Origin: Pseudomonas sp. GD03858
Lineage (GTDB): Bacteria > Pseudomonadota > Gammaproteobacteria > Pseudomonadales > Pseudomonadaceae
DNA: 64,000 nucleotides
Direction: 5' to 3'
Assembly (NCBI RefSeq): GCF_029840925.1
Contig: NZ_JAOCDM010000007.1
Coordinates: 31,069 to 95,068, forward strand
Shown: one piece after another, positions 18,384 through 28,669 of the stretch
Numbering within the stretch: the first letter of the stretch is position 1
How the letters are laid out: each line of letters opens with the position of its first letter
Translations under genes and position numbers: made by a program
The notes under the pieces: model-generated
Database searches by the model: none
Told to the model about the DNA's origin: nothing
Seen by the model: only the letters and a program-made list of their open reading frames with translations

Positions 18384-19214
18384 ATGCATCCCGCCGCCGA
18401 ACATTCCCCGCTGGGCAAGTCCAGCGAATACATCGCCACCTACACCCCCTCGCTGCTGTTCCCGATTCCCCGCCTGGCCAAATGGGCCGAGCTGGGCGTG
18501 AGCGGCGACGCGCTGCCGTGGCAGGGCGTGGATTTCTGGAACTGCTTCGAGCTGTCCTGGCTGCTGCCCTCGGGCAAGCCGGTGGTGGCCATCGGCGAGT
18601 TCGCCATCCCCTGCGATTCGCCGAACATCATCGAGTCCAAGTCCTTCAAGCTGTACCTCAACTCGTTGAACCAGACGGTGTTCGAGTCGCTGGACGCGCT
18701 GCAGGCTTGTCTGGTCAAGGACCTGTCCGCCGCGGCTGGCAAGCCGGTGGCGGTCAAGGTCAGCACCCTGGCCGAGGTCGAGGGGCAGGGCGTGACGGCG
18801 TTGCCGGGCCAGTGCATCGATGCGCTGGATGTGAGCATCAGCAACTACGAGCAGCCGCAACCGGAACTGCTGCGTTGCTCGTCGGAGCGCGTGGTGGAAG
18901 ATACCGTGCACAGTCACCTGCTCAAGTCCAACTGCCCGGTCACCGGTCAGCCGGACTGGGGGAGCGTGGTGGTGGAATACAAGGGGCGGGCGCTGGATCA
19001 TGCCAGCCTGCTGACCTACCTGATCAGCTTCCGCCAGCATGCCGACTTCCACGAGCAGTGCGTGGAGCGGATCTACCTGGACCTGAAGAACCTGCTCGAG
19101 CCTGAGCACCTGACGGTGTATGCGCGGTATGTGCGCCGTGGCGGGCTGGACATCAACCCCTACCGCAGTACTGGGGCGATCAATCCGCAGAACCTGCGGT
19201 TGGTACGCCAGTAA
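18384..19214 (+). CDS. queF: NADPH-dependent 7-cyano-7-deazaguanine reductase QueF
   Basis: Reduces preQ0 to preQ1 in the queuosine tRNA modification pathway. It has 276 residues, the length of the two-domain QueF subfamily. The QueF motif [19 protein letters not shown] lies near residue 90 and the catalytic cysteine is in [16 protein letters not shown] near residue 190. The start ATG 18384 is preceded by CAGGTCAG. It stands alone between the cupredoxin gene and a REP pair. Confidence 0.96.
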   Translation: MHPAAEHSPLGKSSEYIATYTPSLLFPIPRLAKWAELGVSGDALPWQGVDFWNCFELSWLLPSGKPVVAIGEFAIPCDSPNIIESKSFKLYLNSLNQTVFESLDALQACLVKDLSAAAGKPVAVKVSTLAEVEGQGVTALPGQCIDALDVSISNYEQPQPELLRCSSERVVEDTVHSHLLKSNCPVTGQPDWGSVVVEYKGRALDHASLLTYLISFRQHADFHEQCVERIYLDLKNLLEPEHLTVYARYVRRGGLDINPYRSTGAINPQNLRLVRQ

Positions 19215-19269
19215 CGTGTGGCATGTGGGAGCAACTGCCTTGCTCTGATTCCTCAATCCTGCGTGGTTC

Positions 19270-19358
19270 CTGTAGGAGCGGGCTTGTCCCGCGAACACGG
19301 GCGTAGCCCGTGCCATACACCGAGGTGTCATTTTCGCGGGCAAGCCCACTCCCACAGG
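19270..19358. repeat. REP pair in inverted orientation
   Basis: CTGTAGGAGCGGGCTTGTCC and following bases at 19270-19294 face TTCGCGGGCAAGCCCACTCC and following bases at 19333-19357. It lies between the convergent queF and DUF4404 genes. Confidence 0.9.
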
Positions 19359-19407
19359 TATTGCGCAGTGCCTGAGGCGGTGAGGCGTCCTGTGGGACGC
19401 AGCCTGG

Positions 19408-19671
19408 TCAGATGCCCATGCTGTGCAGTGAATTGGCGATGCTGCGCAGGGTGGCGGTGAGGTCGGGGTGATCGGCTTCGAAGCGTTCGATGGCGAGGTT
19501 CACGCCATCGACCAGGTTGTTGTCTGGCGTGGCTTCCTCGAGCTTGAGCTGGGCCTCGATCTGCCTGGCCTCTTCATGCAGGCTGGCCAGTTCCTCTTCT
19601 GAAAGCGGCACATTGCGATCCAGTTGCTCGCGCAGGCTATTGAGACGCTCTTGCAGTTCGCGGGCAGGCAT
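19408..19671 (-). CDS. DUF4404 family protein
   Basis: A small acidic protein of 87 residues, starting MPARELQERLNSLREQLD. An upstream in-frame ATG would add 11 residues but has no better ribosome site. The N-terminal half is a predicted coiled coil (residues 3-50) and the C-terminal half is helical, ending LRSIANSLHSMGI. The pattern fits the DUF4404 family, which has no known function. It is probably cytosolic and is followed by a REP pair. Confidence 0.7.
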   Translation of the reverse strand: MPARELQERLNSLREQLDRNVPLSEEELASLHEEARQIEAQLKLEEATPDNNLVDGVNLAIERFEADHPDLTATLRSIANSLHSMGI

Positions 19672-19794
19672 TGTTCGTTCTCCATCAATGACTTGGCAAG
19701 GCATGGACCTCGGCGAAGCGGGAAAGGTTCTTGCCTGTCCTCAAGGGTAATCCACTTGCCGTCGCTTTGCATGACCCGCATCAACCGGGATGTG

Positions 19795-20358
19795 TCAGGG
19801 TTTCTCTCCCTTGTGACGGCGCTGGGCGATGTCCGCCAGGCACGTGTCGAGGGACTCCAGGTGATCGATCACCGAGTGCACGCCCAGGCCGAACAGCTCC
19901 ATTGTCGCCTTGCCGCGCGCCAGGTCCTGCTCTTGCCGAGTCATGGCTTGCCATTGGCTGGAAGTGAGGTCGCAGGAGGGGCTGCAGGCTGCCAGCCCCA
20001 CGGTCCACAGGCCGGCATTGAGGCCCGACTGCAGCAGCAGTGGCTCACCGCTCACCAGCACGCAACCGTCCAGGCGTTCGCTCTCGAGGGCCATGAGCGC
20101 CTGCCAGCAGGCATTCGGTGCCGGCCACTTGCAGCCGTGGGACAGGTGGCCCGGTAGCCATTGCGGCAGCGCGCGGGTCAAGTGCTTGCCCTGGGCGGCG
20201 CTGATCTCATCGAGCCATATGCATGGCACATGCTGACTGCGCAGGCGATCGAGGGAATCCAGGGCGCCAGGGGTGGGCAGGGGGCTGCCGTTCGCGGCCT
20301 GGATCAGGCAGCCGCGCAAACCGAAGAGCACGGCGGTGAAGGCGGGTGCATCTTGCAT
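19795..20358 (-). CDS. HAD-like protein lacking the catalytic aspartate
   Basis: 187 residues. The layout recalls the HAD phosphatase superfamily and proteins annotated in pseudomonads as phosphonoacetaldehyde hydrolase-related: TAVLFGLRGCLIQAANGSPL at the N-terminus where hhhhDxDGTL is expected, and LLQSGLNAGLWTVGLA near residue 110 in the position of motif III. The nucleophile position reads FGLRG, so the essential Asp is missing and classical HAD hydrolysis looks impossible. A binding or regulatory role is one possibility. The next gene upstream, mlaA, is divergent. Confidence 0.6.
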   Translation of the reverse strand: MQDAPAFTAVLFGLRGCLIQAANGSPLPTPGALDSLDRLRSQHVPCIWLDEISAAQGKHLTRALPQWLPGHLSHGCKWPAPNACWQALMALESERLDGCVLVSGEPLLLQSGLNAGLWTVGLAACSPSCDLTSSQWQAMTRQEQDLARGKATMELFGLGVHSVIDHLESLDTCLADIAQRRHKGEKP

Positions 20359-20548
20359 GGCGACTTCCCTGAAATAGTCCGCAGGCTATCCAGCGATTGT
20401 TACCTGCAGATGACAGTGACAGTTGTTCACATAATCTTGATCAAGATGTGTAAGACTGTTCGCCAGTCAGCAAGCCAGTATACTTGCGCCCTAATAGAGC
20501 AACGCGCCAAAGGCCGTTGCCGCCGTGAAATCCGATGGAGAAACATCT

Positions 20549-21256
20549 ATGCGTAGGATCGGTGCCGGAGTGATCGAGCGAGTCACCCAGGCCTGTGTCT
20601 GCGCCAGCTTGCTGCTGGCGCCCGTGGCGGCCACCCAGGCGGCCACCGAGGAGGATCCCTGGGAGTCGGTGAACCGGCCGATCTTCAAGTTCAACGATGT
20701 CCTCGACACCTATGCCCTCAAGCCGCTGGCCCAGGGTTACCAGTTCGTCACCCCGCAGTTCCTCGAGGATGGCATCCACAACGTCTTCCGCAACCTGGGC
20801 GACGTCACCAACCTGGCCAACAACGTGCTGCAGCTCAAGCCCCGTGCGGCAGGTGTCGACACAGCGCGGCTGATCGTCAACACCACCTTCGGCCTGGGCG
20901 GCTTCTTCGACGTCGGCACCAAGATGGGCCTGCAGCGCAACGACGAAGACTTCGGCCAGACCCTCGGCTACTGGGGCGTGCCCAGCGGGCCGTACGTGGT
21001 CATCCCGTTCCTTGGCCCAAGCACCGTGCGCGATGGCCTGGCCAAGTACCCGGACACCTACACCGAACCCTACCGCTACATCGATCATGTGCCGACGCGC
21101 AACTCGATCTTCGCCCTGGACGTGATCGACACGCGCGCCAGCCTGCTGTCGGCGGAAAAACTGATTCAGGGCGACAAGTACATCTTCCTGCGCAACGCCT
21201 ACCTGCAGAACCGCGAGTTCAAGGTCAAGGACGGGCAGGTCGAAGACGACTTCTGA
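20549..21256 (+). CDS. mlaA: Phospholipid-transport protein MlaA (VacJ)
   Basis: Outer-membrane component of the Mla system that removes misplaced phospholipids from the outer leaflet. It has 235 residues from ATG 20549 with GGAGAAA upstream; the in-frame start at 20525 would lengthen the leader. The family core begins DPWESVNRPIFKFNDVLD near residue 37 and continues with NVFRNLGDVTNLANNVLQ and TLGYWGVPSGPYVVIPFLG. The leader ends APVAATQA like a signal peptidase I substrate; no lipobox precedes the mature part, unlike E. coli MlaA. TATACT at 20479-20484 is a good -10 candidate. Confidence 0.93.
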   Translation: MRRIGAGVIERVTQACVCASLLLAPVAATQAATEEDPWESVNRPIFKFNDVLDTYALKPLAQGYQFVTPQFLEDGIHNVFRNLGDVTNLANNVLQLKPRAAGVDTARLIVNTTFGLGGFFDVGTKMGLQRNDEDFGQTLGYWGVPSGPYVVIPFLGPSTVRDGLAKYPDTYTEPYRYIDHVPTRNSIFALDVIDTRASLLSAEKLIQGDKYIFLRNAYLQNREFKVKDGQVEDDF

Positions 21257-21273
21257 TTGGCATGGCTGTGAAC

Positions 21274-21299
21274 AAGGCGACCTTCGGGTCGCCTTTTTC
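21274..21299 (+). terminator. Rho-independent terminator of mlaA
   Basis: AAGGCGACC, loop TTCG, GGTCGCC and TTTTTC form a strong hairpin with a U-tract 17 bases after the mlaA stop. In the other direction it could also serve the convergent PilZ gene, though the A-run there is short. Confidence 0.9.
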
Positions 21300-21307
21300 G
21301 TAACAGA

Positions 21308-21607
21308 TCAATGCATGGCCAGGATGCGCAAACCGAACTTCTGCGCGCCGCCTGGCTGATCGGCGATCCACACCACCTCGGTGCTGGCGTGCAGGCCCTT
21401 GAGGGCCGGGTGGTCGGAGTCGATGCGCACTTCGAGTCGGTCGCCAACCTGGAACCGCTGCGGCGCCTGGACCTGCATGCCGCTGCTGGAGAGGTCCAGG
21501 CACACCGCGCTGATCACCTGGCCTGCGTGCAGCAGCGTGACCTCGGTATCGATGCGCATGCGAATGAAATCGCGTTTTTCGCTGTAATCCACGGGGGGCT
21601 GGGACAT
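21308..21607 (-). CDS. Single-domain PilZ protein
   Basis: 99 residues forming one PilZ domain. The c-di-GMP arm EKRDFIRMRID (RxxxR) is at residues 10-20 and the DLSSSGMQV box ((D/N)xSxxG) is near residue 38, so both halves of the binding site are present and c-di-GMP binding is likely. It has no output domain of its own and probably acts on a partner, which cannot be named from the sequence. It is convergent with mlaA and divergent from rssB. Confidence 0.88.
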   Translation of the reverse strand: MSQPPVDYSEKRDFIRMRIDTEVTLLHAGQVISAVCLDLSSSGMQVQAPQRFQVGDRLEVRIDSDHPALKGLHASTEVVWIADQPGGAQKFGLRILAMH

Positions 21608-21878
21608 GCTTGCATCCTTTCATCAGGTTGCGCTGGTCGGCTTTCTTATAACGCCGGGTGATTTGCCCTGTAAAGTGCAGGGAAGTCTACCTTCCCATGC
21701 TTGAAACGCCAGGCGGATGGGAGTACCGTCTGCGCCTTACAGGGCACCTCTGCTATTTGCCGGACCAGTTTTCTTGTCCTACAACTCAAATAGAGAGTGG
21801 CTAGAGTGCATTCTTCCAGTAGCTGTCCGTCGTTCACGGTCGCTACGCCAACCCCAGAATCTGGCGCCGTTCGCCCAC

Positions 21879-23063
21879 ATGCAGAAAACCAGTGCAACGC
21901 TGCTGATCATCGATGACGACGACGTGGTTCGTGCCAGCCTCGCCGCCTATCTGGAAGACAGCGGCTTCAGTGTCCTCCAGGCCAGCAATGGCCAGCAGGG
22001 CCTCCAGGTCTTCGAAGAACACCAGCCCGACCTCGTGATCTGCGATCTGCGCATGCCGCAGATGGGCGGCCTCGAGCTGATCCGCCGTGTCAGCGAGCGC
22101 GCCCCGCAACTGCCGGTGATCGTGGTGTCCGGTGCCGGTGTGATGAGCGATGCGGTCGAGGCGCTGCGCCTGGGTGCGGCGGATTACCTGATCAAGCCCC
22201 TGGAAGACCTCGCCGTGCTCGAGCACTCGGTGCGTCGCGCGCTGGATCGATCGCGGCTGATGCTGGAAAACCAGCGCTATCGCGACAAGCTCGAAGCGGC
22301 CAACCGCGAGCTGGAGGCCAGCCTGCACCTGCTGCAGGAGGACCAGACAGCAGGACGCCAGGTGCAGATGAACATGCTGCCGGAAAACCCCTGGGTGGTC
22401 GGCGAGTTTGCCTTCGAGCACCAGATCATCCCATCGCTGTACCTGTCGGGCGATTTCGCCGACTACTTCCGCGTGGACGAGCGGCGCATCGCCTTTTACC
22501 TGGCGGATGTCTCCGGCCACGGTGCCTCGTCGGCGTTCGTCACGGTGCTGCTCAAGTTCATGACCACGCGCTTGCTGTTCGAATTCAAGCGCGGCGGCAA
22601 GATGCGCGAGTTCAAGCCTTCGCAGGTGCTCAGCCATATCAATCGCGGGCTGATCAACTGCAAGCTCGGCAAGCATGTGACTATGGTCGGTGGCGTCATC
22701 GACGAGGAAACCGGGCTGCTGACCTACAGCGTCGGTGGCCACTTGCCGCTGCCTGTGCTGTACACCCCGGGCCAGGCCCGTTACCTGGAAGGCCGAGGCC
22801 TGCCGGTGGGGCTGTTCGACGAGGCCAGCTATCAGGACGAGGTGCTGGAACTGCCGCCGCAGTTCAGCCTCACCCTGATGTCCGATGGCATTCTGGACCT
22901 TTTGCCGGGTGACACACTCAAAGATAAGGAAGCGACCTTGCCGGAAATCGTCAAGGAAGCGGGGGGCAGCCTGGAGGGGCTGCGCCAACGATTCGAATTG
23001 GCTACGCTTGGGGAGATGCCGGATGATATCGCCCTATTGGTGTTGAGCAGGAACCTTGAATGA
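21879..23063 (+). CDS. rssB: Response regulator RssB with PP2C-like phosphatase domain
   Basis: 394 residues from ATG 21879. Residues 1-125 form a receiver domain with Asp56 (LVICDLRMPQMGGLEL) and Lys near residue 106 (DYLIKPLEDL). A helical linker leads to a C-terminal SpoIIE/PP2C-type domain with LYLSGDFADYF, FYLADVSGHGASSAFV and LMSDGILDLLPG. In Pseudomonas this protein is encoded with the antagonist RssC and is thought to regulate RpoS and related outputs by partner switching; the phosphatase would act on RssC. The stop overlaps the rssC start by four bases (ATGA). Confidence 0.92.
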   Translation: MQKTSATLLIIDDDDVVRASLAAYLEDSGFSVLQASNGQQGLQVFEEHQPDLVICDLRMPQMGGLELIRRVSERAPQLPVIVVSGAGVMSDAVEALRLGAADYLIKPLEDLAVLEHSVRRALDRSRLMLENQRYRDKLEAANRELEASLHLLQEDQTAGRQVQMNMLPENPWVVGEFAFEHQIIPSLYLSGDFADYFRVDERRIAFYLADVSGHGASSAFVTVLLKFMTTRLLFEFKRGGKMREFKPSQVLSHINRGLINCKLGKHVTMVGGVIDEETGLLTYSVGGHLPLPVLYTPGQARYLEGRGLPVGLFDEASYQDEVLELPPQFSLTLMSDGILDLLPGDTLKDKEATLPEIVKEAGGSLEGLRQRFELATLGEMPDDIALLVLSRNLE

Positions 23064-23542
23064 GTACCGGTAGAATCCAGTTCGCCGAGCAGAGCGGAAC
23101 CTTCGTTCTGAAATTCGTCGGTGAAGTGCGCCTGACCCTGTGTTCGGCGCTGGATGCGACGATCGAGAAGATTTTCACCGCGCTGAACTTCTCGGCCATC
23201 GTCATCGACCTGACCGAAACCGAAAGCATCGACAGCACCACGCTGGGCCTTTTGGCCAAGCTGTCGATCCTGTCGCGGCAGAAAGTCGGCCTGTTGCCGA
23301 CCGTGGTCACCACCAACCCGGATATTTCCCGCCTGTTGCAATCGATGGGTTTCGACCAGGTGTTCAACATCGTCGATCGTCCGGTGCCGTGCCCGGAATG
23401 CCTGACCGACCTGCCGTCCCAGGACCAGGACGAGAGCGTGGTGCGCTCCAAGGTGCTGGAGGCGCACAAGATCCTCATGGGGCTGAACGACTCCAATCGT
23501 GAGGCGTTCCATGACCTGGTGAGCGCGCTGGAGCGCACCTGA
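23060..23542 (+). CDS. rssC: STAS-domain anti-sigma factor antagonist RssC
   Basis: 160 residues. The STAS domain covers residues 1-100 and the conserved switch segment is TETESIDSTTLGLLAKL, with Ser56 in the position phosphorylated in related antagonists such as HsbA of P. aeruginosa. A 60-residue tail with CPECLTDLPSQDQDES and a helix follows. It overlaps rssB by four bases, so the two are translated together, and the PP2C-like domain of RssB is the probable phosphatase for Ser56. The kinase and anti-sigma partner are not in this window. Confidence 0.92.
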   Translation: MSTGRIQFAEQSGTFVLKFVGEVRLTLCSALDATIEKIFTALNFSAIVIDLTETESIDSTTLGLLAKLSILSRQKVGLLPTVVTTNPDISRLLQSMGFDQVFNIVDRPVPCPECLTDLPSQDQDESVVRSKVLEAHKILMGLNDSNREAFHDLVSALERT

Positions 23543-23557
23543 TTCATCGCCTGCCCC

Positions 23558-23636
23558 GGCCTCTTCGCGGGTAAACCCGCTCCCACATTAAGGCACGCGC
23601 GACTCCTGTGGGAGCGGGTTCACCCGCGAAGAGGCC
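23558..23636. repeat. REP pair in inverted orientation
   Basis: GGCCTCTTCGCGGGTAAACC and following bases (23558-23587) face the complementary arm at 23607-23636. It lies between the convergent rssC and PhoD-like genes. Confidence 0.9.
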
Positions 23637-23661
23637 AGCCAGCCCCACACATCACACCCGC

Positions 23662-25521
23662 TTAATCATCTTTCGACACGAACTCGGTCGCCTCACTTCC
23701 GTCGGCACTTAGCTGAAACACTCGTGCCGGTCGCCCCTGTTCATCGAAGAACACCTGCCCCAGGCCCGCGCCATTCCACAAGCGCTCCCCAGCCTTGCTG
23801 CGGCTCGGCGTGCGCGGTACCACTTCCATTTCCCGGCGCTTGGTGAACCAGTTGAGTGGCGAGCGCGGCGAGTACAGCCAGCGATTGAGCCGATCGAGCA
23901 CATCGAGCAAGCGCCGGGGGAATTCGTTCTTGATCCCGCTGCTGGTCACCTGCCATAAGTGCGGGCTGCGCTGGCGATGGCGGATCAGCACTTCGTAGAC
24001 GAACGAGTAATGCACATCGCCTGACAACACCACGTAGTGCCCCGGCGTGCGCGAGTGGCGGAAGATGTTGAGGATCACCTGCGCCGCACCGCGGTGGGCC
24101 ATCCAGTTTTCCGCGTCCACCAGCAACGGGTGGCCGAGGGCGCTGAACACCCGTTGCACGGCCTCGATCAGCTTGACCCCGAAGATCGGTGCCGGCGACA
24201 CGATGATCGCCGACGGATGATCGAGCAGCGCCTGCTGCAGCTCGCTCAGGGCCTCCCAGTCGAGCAGGCCGGAAGGCTTGGCCAGGCTGCTTTCACTGCG
24301 CCAGCGGCGGGTGCGGGTATCCAGCACCAGCAGCGGCGGGTCGCTGGGCAGGGTGTACTGCCAGCCCTGGAAGCGCAGCAGTTCATCGATCAGCGCGTCC
24401 CGCCCTTCGTCCATCCGCAGGCACTGCCTGATCAGTGTCGCGCAGCCATCCGGGTCGTTGCCCCAGCCCTGGCACAACAGGTAGCCGAGCAGGGCATTGC
24501 CGATGATGCGCCGGGAAAACGGATGACCGTAGGCGGTCTGTTCCCACTGTGCCGACAGGTTCCAGTCATCGGTGATGTCGTGGTCGTCGAAGATCATCAG
24601 GCAGGGCAGATGGGCCATGACCCGCGCCACCTGGCCAAGGTCGTCGCGAAACGCCTTGATCAGCGGCAGTTCCTGCTGGTAGCGAGCCTGGCGCTCGTCG
24701 CTCAGCCCCGTTGGCATGGTCAGCGCCACCAGCGTCCAGGGCGCTGGCGACCAGACCAGCAGGTACATCGCCATGACCTCGGCAAAGGTCACCAGGTGGT
24801 TGTCGGCGTTGCTGGACGAGAAGATCGGCTTGCGCTTGCCGCCGAAGAAGCGCTCGCGCAGGGTTTCGTTGCCTTCCTGTGCCGGCAGCAGGTCGGCGCG
24901 ATGGTAGTAGCAGGCCGGGTGGCGATAGAGCTCGGCACCGCTGTCGACCAGCGCGCCATCGAGCGCCTCGTCGAACAGCCCCAGGCGCTCGATCAGCTCA
25001 TGGATGGCGCGCAGCATCGGGCCGGCGACATCATCGGCATAGACCTGATCGCCCGTCATCATCAGCACCGCCGGACGCCCTTCGGGGGGCGGGCTGGCGG
25101 CGAGCAGGCGGTCGGCGCAGAGCAGGCCGTCCGCCGAGGGGTAATGGGGTTTGCGGCAGGACCCGTGGAGTACTTGGTCCAGACGCTCGCGCAGCACGAA
25201 GCTCGGGCGGCTGGCGCCGGGGTAGAGCAGGTGCGGGGCCCAGTCGGCGATCCCCTGGCCGTTGGCCAGGCGCAGGTCATACCCCAGCGTGGTATTGCAC
25301 GGCAGCGGACGGTCGAAGTGGACCTCCAGCAAATGGATGAAGGCGTGCTTGCCGACCGGGATCACCTCGCAGCGCGGGGTGGCGCTGATACCGGCCTGGT
25401 CGAGGAGGAACTCGGGTTGCAGCGGCTGCGAGCCGACCAGCCAGATGGCCAGGCGCTGGGGTTCCAGGCGGCGCAGTACCGGGCCGGCGAGGACTAGAGG
25501 GAGCGACGGGGTAGGTGTCAT
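23662..25521 (-). CDS. PhoD-like alkaline phosphatase D family protein
   Basis: 619 residues with the metallophosphatase pattern of the PhoD family: MMTGDQVYADDVAGPML near residue 154 supplies metal ligands, MIFDDHDITDDWNLS near residue 309 gives the DDH motif, and VVLSGDVHYSFVYEVL near residue 500 gives the GDVH motif. There is no signal peptide or Tat motif at the N-terminus, so it looks cytosolic, unlike secreted Bacillus PhoD. The substrate is unknown. The gene stands alone between REP pairs. Confidence 0.85.
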   Translation of the reverse strand: MTPTPSLPLVLAGPVLRRLEPQRLAIWLVGSQPLQPEFLLDQAGISATPRCEVIPVGKHAFIHLLEVHFDRPLPCNTTLGYDLRLANGQGIADWAPHLLYPGASRPSFVLRERLDQVLHGSCRKPHYPSADGLLCADRLLAASPPPEGRPAVLMMTGDQVYADDVAGPMLRAIHELIERLGLFDEALDGALVDSGAELYRHPACYYHRADLLPAQEGNETLRERFFGGKRKPIFSSSNADNHLVTFAEVMAMYLLVWSPAPWTLVALTMPTGLSDERQARYQQELPLIKAFRDDLGQVARVMAHLPCLMIFDDHDITDDWNLSAQWEQTAYGHPFSRRIIGNALLGYLLCQGWGNDPDGCATLIRQCLRMDEGRDALIDELLRFQGWQYTLPSDPPLLVLDTRTRRWRSESSLAKPSGLLDWEALSELQQALLDHPSAIIVSPAPIFGVKLIEAVQRVFSALGHPLLVDAENWMAHRGAAQVILNIFRHSRTPGHYVVLSGDVHYSFVYEVLIRHRQRSPHLWQVTSSGIKNEFPRRLLDVLDRLNRWLYSPRSPLNWFTKRREMEVVPRTPSRSKAGERLWNGAGLGQVFFDEQGRPARVFQLSADGSEATEFVSKDD

Positions 25522-25562
25522 CTATCTTGAGCGAAACATGAGAGGGTGGTCTGGCTCAGGCC

Positions 25563-25635
25563 CTGTGGGAGCGGGTTTATCCGCGAAGAAGGCATCGCGG
25601 TGGTGGGCACCTCGCGGGTAGACCCGCTTCCACAG
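25563..25635. repeat. REP pair in inverted orientation
   Basis: CTGTGGGAGCGGGTTTATCC and following bases (25563-25588) face CTCGCGGGTAGACCCGCTTC and following bases (25611-25635). It lies upstream of the PhoD-like gene. Confidence 0.88.
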
Positions 25636-25746
25636 AGTGCGCGTGCTGCATGCTGCTCTGTATGGCAGCGGGCCCGATACAAAAACGGGCGGCAAATGCT
25701 CTGCATTAACCGCCCGTCGATCAAGCCGAAGATGTATCTGGCTTTG

Positions 25747-26667
25747 TCAGCCAGCCATCAGCGCTTCCAGCTTTTCCTGATCCCGGGCGAACTGGCGGAT
25801 ACCTTCGGCCAGCTTCTCGGTGGCCATGGCGTCTTCGTTCATCGCCCAGCGGAACTGGCTCTCATTGAGCTGCTGCTTGGCCTCGCCGGTATTGCCCGGC
25901 TTGAGCAGGCGCGGCAGCTCGCCCTGGTCGTCCGACAGCTGCTGCAGCAGCTCGGGGCTGATGGTCAGGCGGTCACAGCCGGCCAGCTGTTCGATCTGGC
26001 CGATGTTGCGGAAGCTCGCGCCCATGACCACGGTGTCGTAGCCGTTGGTCTTGTAGTAGTCGTAGATGCGGGTGACCGACTGCACGCCCGGATCCTCGGC
26101 GCCGACGTATTCCTTGCCGGTGCTCTTCTTGTACCAGTCGTAGATGCGGCCCACGAACGGCGAGATCAGGAACACCCCGGCATCGGCGCAGGCCTGGGCC
26201 TGGGCGAAGGAGAACAGCAGGGTGAGGTTGGTCTGGACGCCTTCCTTCTCCAGCTTCTCGGCGGCGCGGATGCCCTCCCAGGTGGAAGCCAGCTTGATCA
26301 GCACGCGGTCCTTCGGCACGCCGGCGGCTTCATACAGCGCGATCAGCTGACGGGCCTTGTTCAGCAGCGCCGGCTCGTCGAACGACAGTCGCGCGTCCAC
26401 CTCGGTGGAGATACGCCCCGGAATGACTTTGAGAATGCCCGAGCCCACCGCCACGGCGAACTTGTCGCAGGCCAGGTCGACATTGCCCTTGGCATCGGCC
26501 TTGACCTGCTTGAGCAGGTCAGCGTAACCCGGGATGGCGGCGGCCTTGAGCAGCAGCGAAGGGTTGGTGGTGGCGTCGACCGGCTTGAGGCGGGTGATCG
26601 CGTCCAGGTCGCCGGTGTCGGCGACCACTGTGGTGAACTGCTTGAGTTGTTCCAGCTTGGAGGTCAT
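25747..26667 (-). CDS. tal: Transaldolase
   Basis: Pentose phosphate pathway enzyme that transfers a dihydroxyacetone unit from sedoheptulose-7-phosphate to glyceraldehyde-3-phosphate. It has 306 residues starting [20 protein letters not shown]; an in-frame start 18 codons upstream is less likely. The Schiff-base lysine is in [16 protein letters not shown] near residue 130. [14 protein letters not shown] (residues 27-40) and [15 protein letters not shown] (near 155) are family signatures. It lies between the PhoD-like gene and dusA, the usual order in this group. Confidence 0.97.
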   Translation of the reverse strand: MTSKLEQLKQFTTVVADTGDLDAITRLKPVDATTNPSLLLKAAAIPGYADLLKQVKADAKGNVDLACDKFAVAVGSGILKVIPGRISTEVDARLSFDEPALLNKARQLIALYEAAGVPKDRVLIKLASTWEGIRAAEKLEKEGVQTNLTLLFSFAQAQACADAGVFLISPFVGRIYDWYKKSTGKEYVGAEDPGVQSVTRIYDYYKTNGYDTVVMGASFRNIGQIEQLAGCDRLTISPELLQQLSDDQGELPRLLKPGNTGEAKQQLNESQFRWAMNEDAMATEKLAEGIRQFARDQEKLEALMAG

Positions 26668-26759
26668 GGGCGTGCTCTGTCCTGTGCGATGGCTCGACAT
26701 TACCCGAGCCCCGACGGCCACTCAAGGCCCGTCGCAGGCGTCTCGGGATACCCGCTCCC

Positions 26760-26802
26760 AGTGTAGGAGCGGGCTTGCCCGGCGATGGGCTGCAAAGCAG
26801 CC
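26760..26802. repeat. Single REP element
   Basis: GTGTAGGAGCGGGCTTGCCC and the hairpin GGCTGCAAAGCAGCC match half of the REP pairs seen elsewhere. No inverted partner lies within 100 bases. It sits between tal and dusA and is the last REP before a gap of about 18 kb. Confidence 0.75.
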
Positions 26803-26867
26803 CCGGCCAACGCCAGGGCTGCGGTAAAAAGCTAACCCTTCGAGTCCCAACCCCGTCGCTGGTTCCC

Positions 26868-27887
<1,020 letters not shown>

Positions 27888-28142
27888 CGTGTTTCGTACC
27901 GATTTTCGGGGGGGTTGGGGCGTTCTACCCGGTAGCTGGCGCAATGTACCAACGCTCACGGCAACGATCAGAGCACGCAACAAGGCCGATGGCGCAACCA
28001 GCAGCACCGTCCAGATCCGTATCGATCGCGACAAGGGTGGGTAGTCTACCAAGAGCGCCAGGCCTTCGCCCGTCAACAGGCCCTCAGACCTGGGCGAGGC
28101 GACGGGAGACCGGGTTGGCGGAGCCTGGTGCTATCGAGCAGG

Positions 28143-28164
28143 CGCGCTCCTTGTCAGGAGCGCG
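28143..28164. terminator. Perfect 9-bp hairpin upstream of dusA
   Basis: CGCGCTCCT, loop TGTC, AGGAGCGCG. The stem is perfect and very stable but has no U-tract, so it may be a bidirectional terminator or a boundary mark between dusA and the accessory segment. The function is inferred from position only. Confidence 0.35.
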
Positions 28165-28207
28165 TGGTTACTTTGATATGAGCACTTGAAGTCGCAGGGA
28201 TGAGTAA

Positions 28208-28420
28208 TCAACGTGCATCCGTGTAATCGTCATTGGCGCAGATGGTGCAGTGCAGTCGCTTGAAGTGCTCTGCAGACATTAACAGATGTTCAACTTCAGC
28301 CTTAAGCTTTCGCAGTTCATCGACCGATTTTACTCCTTTCGCCTCGTGATATAGGCGAACCGCCTTGACTGCCATCTTCATCAACTCATCGGCCTTTTTT
28401 ACTTCCTCTTGACTCGCCAT
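28208..28420 (-). CDS. Small helical protein of unknown function
   Basis: 70 residues, start ATG 28420. The sequence is highly charged and predicted helical: MASQEEVKKADELMKMAVKA, then a heptad-like stretch DELRKLKAEVEHLLMSAEHF and a tail with two cysteines, HCTICANDDYTD (CxxC), which could bind a metal. It is AT-richer than the dusA region and starts the accessory segment. I do not recognise a family. It is short, but the coding pattern and CxxC tail look real. Confidence 0.45.
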   Translation of the reverse strand: MASQEEVKKADELMKMAVKAVRLYHEAKGVKSVDELRKLKAEVEHLLMSAEHFKRLHCTICANDDYTDAR

Positions 28421-28669
28421 GTTTCCCTCGACTTAACGTTCACTAAAAAGCCCAGTCTAGATGAGGATCGGCCGCTGCATAGTTGCATTGCCGGGATGGA
28501 GAGTCCAAGGAGTGGAACAATAAGCCGTTCATGAGACAAGTCCTTTCTATTTGCTGCCCTCCAGAGGCCGGCAGCCCCGGAAAAATCACCGTTCGTCAGA
28601 TAAATTTCATTATTTTCATAATGTTACGCCACCATTGTCGCGCACTCATGACGGAGCCAATGCACAGCG

